From Anastatus disparis (lineage: Eukaryota; Arthropoda; Insecta; Hymenoptera; Eupelmidae): a stretch of 64,000 nucleotides of DNA. The position numbers and the translations under genes were made by a program. Positions 10,921 to 19,980 of the stretch are shown piece after piece; within the stretch, counting starts at the first letter, position 1, and every line of letters begins with the position of its first letter. The notes under the pieces are model-generated. The model did no database searches and had not been told where the DNA came from. It saw nothing but the letters and a program-made list of their open reading frames with translations. The stretch spans positions 3,803,501 through 3,867,500 of the forward strand of contig JAFFSR010000351.1 of NCBI GenBank assembly GCA_017163975.1. The letters are read 5' to 3'.

Positions 10921-11612
10921 ATGGAAAATTCATTGACTCTGAGTTTATCGGGAACGTCATCGATACTGGAAGCTCAGTATTTTCCACCAATTGAACTTTC
11001 ATAGAGTAAAAATTACGTTCTTGAATTGGTGGAGCTGTTAACTTTCAACTCAATACCAAACATTGATTCAGGAAACAACAAGTTTTATGTCGGTAAGGAA
11101 GTAATCGCTTTACCGACTGGTAGTTACGAAATTGATGATATCGAGAGTTATTTGCGAGAAATTCTTCAACCAAAAGGTATTAATATCAGTCTCAAACCAA
11201 ATAATAGTACTCTTCATAGTAGAATAGAGTGTAGTCACACGATTGATTTTCAACCACAAGACTCTATCATCAGACTGTTGGGTTTCACTCAGCGCATTCT
11301 AGCTGCAAACGTAGTTCACCATTCTGATTTATCTGGAACCATTCTAAAGGTGAATGCTTCACGCGTTGAATGTAATATTACTGTCGGCGCATATATAAAC
11401 GAGCATAAAGTACACACCATACACAAATTTTTCCCAGCTGTACCTTCAGGCTATAAAATCATTGAAGTACCATCGCAAGTCATTTATCTTCCAATCAGCA
11501 ACAATCGTATTGATCATATACAGATACATACATCATATATCAAGACGGAGATTTGGTTAATTTTCGTGGTGAAATTATAACGATCAGACTACATATTAAA
11601 CCCGCATCATAA
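10921..11612 (+). pseudogene. Polinton A penton (minor capsid) protein
   Basis: Single jelly-roll vertex protein, about 230 codons, aligning from start to end with the intact B copy (ENSLTLSLSGTSSIL at the start; LTFNSIPNID, LPTGSYEI, EVPSQVIYLPI inside). The ATG at 10921 lies just behind a TATA/initiator pair. Breaks: TAG at 11002-11004 and a one-base frameshift near 11540, after which another frame carries the conserved C-terminal tail to 11612. Identification as penton rests on size, order (protease-penton-MCP) and my memory of insect Polinton proteins. Confidence 0.8.
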
Positions 11613-11653
11613 ACATGGGTATCGTATATAATAATACAAAAGTTGGTCGAGGT

Positions 11654-11690
11654 TATATAAACAGTACACCATGTCAGCGAGTAGTCAGTC
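11654..11690 (+). promoter_or_regulatory. Core promoter of major capsid gene (A)
   Basis: TATATAAA starts at 11654 and a TAGTCAGTC initiator has its A at 11687 (33 bases). An ATG at 11671 lies between them and therefore would not be in the mRNA. The leader before the MCP ATG is about 120 bases. Confidence 0.7.
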
Positions 11691-11807
11691 GTCATCGAGT
11701 TCTCAAAGCATTAACAACTTCAAAACACCCAGTTTCTCAAAAGTCTCGGTCTAAGAGTCATTCCTGGATAAAAGTAATTTGCGCATTCTTTTGCTGTATT
11801 AAGAAAA

Positions 11808-13031
11808 ATGGCAGAAATACTAAACATACAGTCACCTGTTACTTTCGATGAGTCTGTGATACATTACGAGATTCATGCTCATCAACCATATACTCCATCA
11901 GCGTATAATAAAAGCGTTGAGATTCGTATATCGATACAACACCAAGATTTCAGTCTCCTACCATCTCGCAGCTCCTTACACGTTTATGCAAAACTGTGTA
12001 AAACTAACAATGCTGCTGTCGCGAACACAAAATTAGTGAATAACGCCATCTGTCATCTCTTTGAATAGATTCGATACGAAATAAATGCAATTGAAATTGA
12101 TCGATGTAAGAATGTGGGTTTGACGAGTATTATGAAAAGTCTGGTGTCATTCAATCCTAGTCAGAGCCATCTTTTGGAGAATGCTGGTTGGCTTGATATC
12201 GAAGAGAATCAACAGCTTACAGATGGTGAGGGATACTTTGATGTATCAAGACCTCTGAGTATGATTTTAGGCTTTACCGAAGACTATCGAAAAATTGTAG
12301 TGAACACTAAGCAAGAACTCATTCTCACTAGATCGAGAAACGATATAAATTCCGTTATACAAACATTGCCAACTGGTCAACTAAATTTCGAGAATTTCAA
12401 GATTGACTTGATTAAAATAGAGTGGCTGATGCCTTATGTAATTGTATCAGACAAGTTTAAGATACAGTTACTCAAGTATTTGGAGAAAGATAAACCTATT
12501 GCTATGAGTTTTCGCTCATGGAAGCTATATGAATATCCACTGCTCCCAAGCACTACAAAGCACGTTTGGTCTGTAAAAACATCGAATCAGCTGGAAAAGC
12601 CACGTTTCGTCATTATAGGTTTTCAGACCAATCGGAAAGGACAGAGAAGTGTCAATGCTAGTCGTTTTGATCATTGCAATATAAGCAACGTCAAACTCTT
12701 TCTCAACCCTCAGTATTATGCTTATGGAAATTTGAATCTTGATGTTGCTCGTAATCAATACGCTCTACTATACGATATGTATATGAATTTCCAAAGTGTA
12801 TACTAAAATAAGGAAGCAGAACCCTTGCTCTAAAAGAATGAATTCTTAATTCACGCCCCTCTCGTCGTCATAGATTACTCCAAACAGAATAAGTCATTGA
12901 AACAGGCTCCAGTGGATGTGCGTCTTGAATTTGAGGTTAAACAAGACTTTCCAGCTGGAACTTCAGCCTACTGTTTGATTTTACACGATCGTATTGTTGA
13001 ATATAATCCCATAAGTGGGGATGTTAAATAA
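11808..13031 (+). pseudogene. Polinton A major capsid protein (double jelly roll)
   Basis: About 408 codons. Blocks shared with B include EIHAHQPYTPS, RISIQHQDFSLLPSRSSLH, FRSWKLYEYPLLP and VDVRLEFEVKQDFPAGTSAY. This is the expected place and size for the Polinton hexon-like MCP, downstream of penton. Breaks: TAG at 12066-12068 in the frame of the ATG, TAA at 12804-12806, and a shift before the conserved tail, which ends at 13031. It would have formed the capsid shell; now inactive. Confidence 0.82.
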
Positions 13032-13055
13032 CTTATCTAGAGGTGGGGGGATCAG

Positions 13056-13091
13056 TATAAATTAAGAGGTGAAGCAGCAGCAGTAGTCAGT
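13056..13091 (+). promoter_or_regulatory. Core promoter of MEYV gene (A)
   Basis: TATAAATT at 13056 and an AGTCAGTTA initiator with A at 13089 (33 bases), seven bases before the ATG. Confidence 0.7.
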
Positions 13092-13095
13092 TACA

Positions 13096-13833
13096 ATGGA
13101 GTACGTGTTGGATGTTCAAGGCTTTAAGCAGCCTGTCAACGATTTTGTTGTGAAAGAATTGGCAATAATTCCACTCCGTGAAAATTCTAGAACATTGGTA
13201 TTTATGTTTAAACCACCACAACCTTGGTGTAGACTTTCTGCTTAATATAAATCTACAAACTTGTGGTTGGAACGAAATCACCACGGATTGTCTTGGAGTT
13301 CAGGTGAATTGCCATATCAAGAACTCGAGAATGTTCTACGCAAAATATTGAGTGATGCGCAAATTGTATACGTCAAGGGTAGTAAGAAAAAACAATGGCT
13401 CGAACAGTTTGGATTTCACGTATGTGACCTCGAAACTCTTGGTTTTCCATCATTATGAAAACTAAAGTATAATGTATTGGAAAAGTTATGTCCACATCAC
13501 AAGTTTTTCTTCAAAGTACACTGTGCTCATCGTAACGTGCTTCTGTTAAAGAAATACTTTCTTGACAATACACCGTCACTTGAGCGATCACTCAGAATAT
13601 TCTTTCAAACGGAACATCTGTCATTCATGAGCCCTGCTGACATAGCTTACCTACCCAAATATTTTTTCACGACTTTTGAAGCAAAAAGTATTGAACAGGC
13701 CGGGGATAAAATTCCTGAACAGTTGAAACGTGATCCTGAAGTTCAGGCTTGTTTGCGTTGTCGTGAACACACAGAGGAGGGCTCATTTCCACCTCTGAAA
13801 AGAGATTGTATAAAGTGTGTTAAGAATACTTGA
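13096..13833 (+). pseudogene. MEYV-family Polinton protein (A)
   Basis: Unknown function. The family starts MEYVLDVQGFK, has FVVKELAIIPL, a W-L-E-x(2)-HHGLSWSSG block, a VKGSKKKQWLEQF block and a C-P-x-H ... C-A-x(2)-N-V cysteine/histidine pattern. This copy has an extra C-terminal part ending in two CxxC pairs (CLRC, CIKC), like a zinc ribbon. Breaks: TAA at 13243-13245 and TGA at 13456-13458, otherwise one frame. Three relatives lie in element B. The D-x-Q start, the acidic and histidine positions and the CAxxNV block loosely recall DEDD-type nucleases, but I cannot show that. Transcribed from its own TATA/initiator; the PPP1R15-like gene starts four bases after its end. Confidence 0.7.
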
Positions 13834-13837
13834 AAAA

Positions 13838-14098
13838 ATGAAAAAAGTACGTTTCAAGGAACAGCCTGAAATACACGTAATGTACGTGTGGAAGTTCGCG
13901 AGTCAGGCGGCTCGCCATGGAAAATGGGAACAAATTGCACGTGATCACGAGCGTTTCAAGATGCGTATAGAACGAATGAGACATATTATTGAACCTGTAC
14001 TCAGAAAAAAATATACCGATTATTTAAAAAATAAATGGAAATTATATTTAATTGTGTGTGTTTTTATTTCTCAACCCTCATCCCATTTAAATAATAAG

Positions 14099-14152
<54 letters not shown>
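13838..14152 (+). CDS. PPP1R15/GADD34-like eIF2-alpha phosphatase adaptor
   Basis: The first ~57 residues match the conserved core of PPP1R15 (GADD34/CReP), the family that recruits PP1 to dephosphorylate eIF2-alpha and keep translation on. A PP1-docking KVRF motif is at residues 3-6, followed by VMYVW, AARHGKWEQIARD (about 24-36), an ERF...RI block and I-x-P-V-L. Start at 13838 (MKKVRF); upstream in-frame codons belong to the MEYV gene's end. The frame runs on through Leu/Ile codons into an (AT)n tract, so the original stop may be lost. Very short relative to host PPP1R15, like viral versions such as ASFV DP71L. Not seen in element B. Probably captured from an insect host. Confidence 0.85.
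14101..14150. repeat. (AT)n microsatellite inside right terminus
   Basis: Pure AT tract mirroring 162-216 at the left end. Confidence 0.9.
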
Positions 14153-14154
<2 letters not shown>

Positions 14155-14231
14155 ATTTTTAATAATACTTAAAGTCTTTGAAATGATTTCCAAGAATTAT
14201 AAATTTATTCTAGAAAGATCTATTGCAATAA

Positions 14232-14394
14232 ATTAGCTTAAATGATTTTTTATTGATAAATAAAACTTCTATAAAGTTTTTTTATGATGAAGAAATTGCG
14301 CAGTTATTTATCAATTGTTTACACCAATCACCGGATGTAACTGTTAACTTTTCAAATGAAAAAAGGGAACTGCACTGCGCAATATTTCTTAGGA
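14232..14394. repeat. Right inverted terminal repeat of Polinton A
   Basis: Reverse complement of 1-161, ending in ctgcgcaatatttcttagga. The flank after 14394 (ttacatcctaaaatg) shows no further match to the window start. Confidence 0.93.
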
Positions 14395-14480
14395 TTACAT
14401 CCTAAAATGAAATTTCTAGAATTTTCCATACGTTTTTAAACGTGCTAGCTATGAAATTGCGCAATTATTTTACCAAGGTC

Positions 14481-14500
14481 TCTCTCTCTCTCTCTCTCTC
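14481..14500. repeat. (TC)n microsatellite
   Basis: Ten TC units immediately before the GC-rich island. Confidence 0.85.
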
Positions 14501-14503
14501 AGT

Positions 14504-14700
14504 TTCAACTCTAGGATCGGGGATCGGGGAGTTGGCTGCTGCACGCGCATCTGCTTTTGACACGGGGGGTGACGTCATCGGGTGGTGGGTGGGTGGTGGG
14601 TTGTGACGTCATAAGTGCTGAGTCAAGATTTGCACCTGTCCGCTAGTCGCAAAGGTGAGTCGAGGGAGTGGTGGTGGGGGAAAGGGAGGTCCAGAACTCT
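14504..14700 (+). promoter_or_regulatory. GC-rich island with two CREs, G4 motif and AP-1 site
   Basis: Perfect CRE sites TGACGTCA at 14570-14577 and 14604-14611 flank a four-run G-quadruplex motif (14580-14600, GGG runs separated by 1-4 bases). An AP-1 site TGAGTCA is at 14619-14625, and a consensus splice donor (AAAG/GTGAGT) is at 14654/14655. In a >70% AT context this looks like a promoter with a short first exon of a host gene, or the promoter of an unrecognised retroelement. No downstream exon could be identified. Confidence 0.45.
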
Positions 14701-14934
14701 CATAGCCTACCTACTTCCAACAAAGCCATTTATGGTGTTCTGCACCTGTTACTAATTACATTATGCATTTCGACTAATTCTACTGGACTATATATAATTA
14801 TTGAAATTTTTAAATCTCAATATAAAATAATTTTTTTTTATTTTCTACTATGCACTGCTGTTAAGCTGTTGTGGGGCGCCACTCTTTTTGAATCAAACTA
14901 TGAACACAGAGTTTTCATCAAACCAACCCTTCTG

Positions 14935-15108
14935 TGAAGTCCATCTTCTGTACATTCTCGGAATATTGTACATCATCTACGATGATACGGGATCGATGCT
15001 TTAAATTTCTTAATCTTGTTCTTTTTTTAAATCAGCGATAATGCATTATCGTGGATGATGATCTGTTCAAATATTCCAAAAAATGTACTTCACAATCATA
15101 TGACTCCA
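14935..15108. repeat. Short imperfect hairpin element
   Basis: Arms containing gtacat...ggaatatt...catcatctacga and their imperfect complement end at matching gtgaagt/acttcac words. Likely a degraded MITE. No gene. Confidence 0.5.
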
Positions 15109-15149
15109 GATTGAAAACAGCCTTATAAAATACACAAGTCATAGTTTAA

Positions 15150-15530
15150 GAGCAGGCTGAACTATTTGTCATCGTCTAATGGTATTTTTTATCATTTTTA
15201 TAAACACCATTGATTGTAACACGAAAAAAAATAGTAGACCCTGCTAGATACTAGTATAATAGATAAATTTTATAATAAGAACAAAATAATTTTATCACGT
15301 AGTTTTTGAATAATATGAGATCTACTAACAATCTACAATGTAACATATCTTTTCTTGTAGGTCTCATATTATTCAAAAACTACGTGATTAAATTATTTTG
15401 TTGTTATTATAAAATTTACTTATTATACTCATATCTAGCGAGGTTTGCTGATTTTTTCTTGCTGCAACTAATGGTGTTTATATAAATTATGTAAAACACT
15501 ATCAAGAGCATGACAAAGCTGTCCGCCTTC
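15150..15530. mobile_element. Hairpin MITE of the TTAA family
   Basis: Left flank TTAA (15146-15149), terminal GAGCAGGC; the right end is a diverged complement with a corrupted TTAA. The centre is a near-perfect hairpin with ~60-base arms (gtagtttttgaataatatgag and its complement). The tip and the gtctaatgg word match the MITE at 54594-54978. Confidence 0.65.
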
Positions 15531-18400
15531 TAATAATATTTCCTATCCTAACTTATGAATAAACGATTCGTTGAATCAAGTTTTTTGCTACAAAGAAAAA
15601 ATTTGTAAGATTAAACTCTAGTGCGGACAACTCAAGAAATCCACCAAAATATTATACATACAAAGTTATAATAAGAACTTTCAATTTATCATATTTTAAG
15701 GTTAGGTTTGTCGAGTTTGATATCTAATTTCCAATCCAAGCTCATAAAAAAATAACAAGACCAAATTATTTTTTATTTTAACAAAAATTATTGTATTAAT
15801 ATAACTTAAGTGCGGACAAGGAATTATATTTGTTTAATTTATAAATTAAAAAAGATATTGATAAAATAAAAAAAGCAAAACTCGGTTGCTGCAGCTCCGA
15901 CATCCCGTTAAACAAAGACAAATAATTCGGCCCCTTCTTAAAAGCATGACCAAAATGAACTTTTTTAATTGCGCATTAAAAAGTAAGGAAAATTTTTTAC
16001 TGCGATTTTTTGCGCGAGGACAATGTTTGAGAGAAGCTGGAAAAATTTATTGTATAAGGGAAAAATCTAGAAAATATTTTTTAGGATAAAAAACTCAATG
16101 TTTCGCAACATAGAGCGTTTCGTTTTTGCGCTTAGATAAAATTTTTTTAAATCGGGTAGCAAAATTTTTTATTTAATTTATTAATTAAGGCTTAGAATGT
16201 GCTGTTATATTACAAACACGCACCTACAGTACGTAAAAAAATGATTACAGTATGCAAAGCATGGGTATATTTCTGATATATGGGATAATTTAAATAATTA
16301 AATGGATTGTATCATGTTTATTTAAATTTAATACTGTAAATACATCCTATTAACAATTCACTTTGATACTTCAATTTTGTAAATAACTGTAAATAAGCAT
16401 AACTTTGGTTCTAGAGTATCTATCAGGCTTCTTAAAAGCTGAAATAAAAGTTTTTTCACCCAATTTTGAATGATTATATTTAGGAAATTATTTCGGGATA
16501 TCTGAGATATTATAATGACATTTAGTGTACGGAAGGCAGGTAAAAATGTCCGAAAATGGAACTAAAAATGGTTTTTCGTTTCTGTAGGCCACAGCACCAT
16601 TTCTAAAAATCTGAAAAAATTCATAGTGACAATTTTTTGGTTGGATAACAACATATTTTTTTTTTGTCATTTCTATTGTTTTAGTTTTTTTTTAATTTAA
16701 CTTTAAAAATTTCAAACTTTTATAAAATTTGAATTTTGCACCAAAATTTTCTGAACCGCACCATCTTCTAGGGCTTTTAAAAACTCACAGTTAGAGAAAA
16801 AAGTATTTTTTCGTCCATTAGAAGCCAAGATATTGCAAAAAAAGAAAAAAATACGTTTCAATTAATTTTGAGGATATAGCTGCATAAAAAAGGCTAAAAC
16901 TTTTTTGCGTGAATACTTTTTGATACAGAAAAAGATGGCCTTTTTTTAATTTTGATCCTCTTAATAGAAATAATAATATTAGAAAATTTCAATCAAAATC
17001 AAACAACTGTTTAAATCAAGACCTTTCCATTAAATTTATTTTCTAAAAGAATTCTATTTGTTCAAAAATAATTTCTAATAGAAATTGTAAACCTAATTCC
17101 AACATAGTTCTAACAACTTTTATATTATTTTATATAAAAATCCTATTAAATAATTTATTTAAAAATTATATAACTTAGAAACTACTATAAATTTTTATAA
17201 AAAACACTTTAAAATTTTGGCAAGACAGCTTATAAGTTTAAAAAATCAAGTCTTAGACCGGATTAACGCCTCTTTTCTTACAATTTTAGATGATTAAATT
17301 ATTCTAAACTTAAAAGAATATCTAAGTCATAAAACCGTTTTACTTTTCTCGTTTTAACGATTACTAATTTTACTTTGATAATAAAATATGATCGAAAAAT
17401 GGATTTTCCAATGTTGCCAAAAATATAGAAAGTACGACGAATAATGTTCAATAAAAATTATTTTCTAAAATTTTGACTTAAAACTGTATAGTGTTATTAA
17501 ATTTTATTTTACACATGATTAAAATATTCTACAAAAAAAAAATAATTGATTATCTGGTTACTGAAACACGCTTTTGAAATTAGTCGTTTCTTGTTGTCAT
17601 TGATGTTGTTCATATTCCAGTAAGAAAATTTCTAAACTTTTATACTTACTTCAACATTTAAAAAATTAAAATCATGACAGTGTTGTTCATTTTTATTGCT
17701 TTTTGATAATAATATTTTTTATTAAATATAAATTTTATTTTATATAATTATTAAAAATGAAATCAATCGTGTTAAATATTTGTGTCAGATTAAAAGTTAT
17801 ACTTTTATCATAATAGCAATACAATTTATTAATCAATTCTTATAGTAAATTCTGAAATAACCAATATTCTGCTATTGATAAGCCTTAGTTAACAAGGTCT
17901 GATAGAACTCGATGAAAAACCTAATTTCAAACGATATAAATTTTTTTATCGTATCTTATCGGCTTTTTTCAACAGCATGACGGTAATTTTTAACCTGTGT
18001 TTTTCATACTATTTTCAGAAAAATTCTCTCCGTACATTAATTGCGATATAACAAATAAAAATTTAATACAATATCAATTAATAATATCAAATGCAATCCT
18101 TTTACTAATAAGGTTTAAATCATTAGCAATTTAATTAAAGTTAGCTGACAGCTTAGAGCAAAGCTTTTGCCAAAGTCATATGTATGTTCAATATAAAATA
18201 AATTAAGTCATCAAATAATTTTTAAAAGTTCATATAAAACTTATTAAAAAAAGAAGCATATAAAAACTAGATCTTTGCTACAACGCCTTAGAAGCTGCGC
18301 CATGCAGATAAAATAAAAAATTAATCTGTGAGAAAAACGCTATTATTGCCAAAAAAATAATAAACTTTAAAATACGGAAAAAGCTCGATTGATGTAAAGT
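15531..18400. other. AT-rich intergenic sequence, nothing recognised
   Basis: I see no coding exon, RNA gene or bounded repeat in this stretch; only short chance frames. The word agtgcggacaa occurs twice (near 15625 and 15810). Confidence 0.5.
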
Positions 18401-18404
18401 TACA

Positions 18405-18719
18405 GAGCCCCTTAGATAGTAGTGTTGAAGTACTCAAACTGCAGAACCTTCAACAAGACCAATTTCGGTCGCAGGCAAGGATCCTTAATCTCGAAATTGA
18501 GCTGGAACGTGAACGTCATCAGAAAACTACCGATGTGAATAAGCAGCAAAATCAGGAATTATCGGAATCATTAAAAAAAGAGGCAGAACAAGCAAGAAAA
18601 GATGCTGAAAGACTTGAAAAAGACTTCGCTAACGCTGCTGAAGAAAGAGATAAAGCCAAAATCGAACTTGAAGAAATGAAGAAAATGTATATTAATTTAG
18701 AAAAACGGATGAAAGCTGG
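18405..18719 (+). CDS. Isolated coiled-coil exon, possible host gene fragment
   Basis: A ~315-base open stretch with ordinary codon usage encodes a highly charged heptad-repeat helix (LNLEIELERERHQ, then KKEAEQARKDAERLEKDF, then ERDKAKIELEEMKKMY). It is preceded by a plausible acceptor (taaagttacag/AG) and followed by a donor (gctg/gtaaaa). No start or stop fits at the ends, so it reads as one internal exon or a copied exon. No neighbouring exon was found within several kb either side. It could belong to a long coiled-coil protein; the gene is not recognised. Confidence 0.5.
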
Positions 18720-18968
18720 TAAAAACAATATTTATTATGCATGCTTAAAGGAATGTTTTTTATTTTTATTAATAATTATAATACTAATCTTGTTTATAAT
18801 CAATCGTTCATCAATTTGTAGGTATAATTACACTGAGAAAAATTTTTCAGTACGTCTTTCATTTTATACCATTTACATATAGAATATATGTTATATTTAT
18901 GCTATGAGAGTATAACGAATTTATTTCACGGCATTTAAATAATCGTCGCACGTCACCGGAGTGATTAA

Positions 18969-19349
18969 GAGGATGTCGAGTATATCTGTCCTTTCCTAAC
19001 CAAAAAATTCATTTTTATGCAAAACCTAATAATTGTAGCAGAAAATAAGGAGATAGCCCCATCTTGTATCATAAAAAGCAATATTTTGTTTGATGAGAAA
19101 AAATTATTTTTATCGATTCGTTTTGAAGAAAATCTTGAAAAACTCAAAAAATAGAGGTTAGGATGGACAATTCAGTTTTTCAAGGTTTTCTTCAAAACGA
19201 ATCGATAAAAATAATTTTTTCTCATCAAACAAAATATTGCTTTTTATGATACAAGATGGGGCTATCCCCTTATTTTCTGCTACAATTATTAGGTTTTGCA
19301 TAAAAATGAATTTTTTGGTTAGAAAAGGATAGAGATGTACGACCTGCTC
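18969..19349. mobile_element. Hairpin MITE, TTAA-flanked
   Basis: 381 bp with TTAA at 18965-18968 and 19350-19353. Same family as 10443-10789: conserved gcaatattttgtttgatgag / complement arms, ttcaagattttc and tccttt-ctaa subterminal block. The loop carries aatagaggttaggatgg as in the other copies. Confidence 0.9.
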
Positions 19350-19353
19350 TTAA

Positions 19354-19980
19354 AACACCCTTTTCATCATACTGAATCCGCTCAGAATCAATATCAATTT
19401 TGTAAGTCAATTTAAAGCAACTAATACCTTCTTGCACCATGGTAGCTTTTCGACTTTCAATGAGTACTTCCCCTCCTGAAAATGGATTTAGCTGAAATTG
19501 CAGAATATGATTCTTTGATAAAGAAAATGAACCTGTATTTTTTCTTTTATTATGATAGGCCTTAAAAACAGAAAAAAGCATTTATTAAAACTCAAATGAT
19601 TGAAAAACTTAATATCTTTCGGACAAATATTTAAAAAATAAGGGAAAGTATAAGCTAAATAATTTAATTTAAGCATTGCTGCATTAAAAAAATGTTTGTA
19701 GTTCAAAAGTTATGCCTAATTAAAATTACTACTAGTCCAATAATAGAGCAAAAAAATAGGCTATTTTGAAGCCTTCATAAATCCAAACAAAATGAAAGAT
19801 TGTAACATCAAATCAGTTAATTTGTTGCCTATTGTTTATCCCAAAGAAACATAATGTTTAAAGTTATAATTTTTTTTGGATGAACATATTGAGTTTCATG
19901 AGGGCTTAACTTTTTATGAAGGTTGAAATTTTCATATCCCATTAAAAGCAAATGAGAAAATTCAATTGCAACCCTTTTTA
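19354..19980. other. AT-rich stretch, nothing recognised
   Basis: Only short chance frames; no similarity recognised. Several lie on the reverse strand and none has a family signature. Confidence 0.5.

Larger units (their letters stand above)
1..14394 (+). mobile_element. Polinton/Maverick (adintovirus-like) element A
   Basis: The element is defined by inverted terminal repeats at both ends and a complete Polinton gene set: protein-primed type DNA polymerase B, chromodomain integrase, FtsK/HerA-type packaging ATPase, adenain-like protease, penton and double-jelly-roll capsid protein. About 14.4 kb is close to the usual 15-20 kb. It is degraded, with nonsense codons or frameshifts in most genes, and carries two later insertions (4241-5319 and 10443-10789). 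Because the window begins at its left tip, the outer end and any 6-bp target duplication cannot be checked. Gene order is collinear with element B when B is read in reverse. Confidence 0.93.

Noticed and set aside
11671..11757. Short Ser-rich frame just before the capsid ATG in A, with a similar frame in B (43257-43358)
   Set aside because: Its ATG lies between the TATA box and the initiator in both elements, so it would be upstream of the mRNA start; the similarity is better explained by a conserved promoter and leader.
1..14394. Bracovirus or other polydnavirus segment
   Set aside because: PolB, chromodomain integrase, A32-like ATPase, adenain-type protease and terminal inverted repeats define a Polinton; no polydnavirus gene families or excision motifs were seen.
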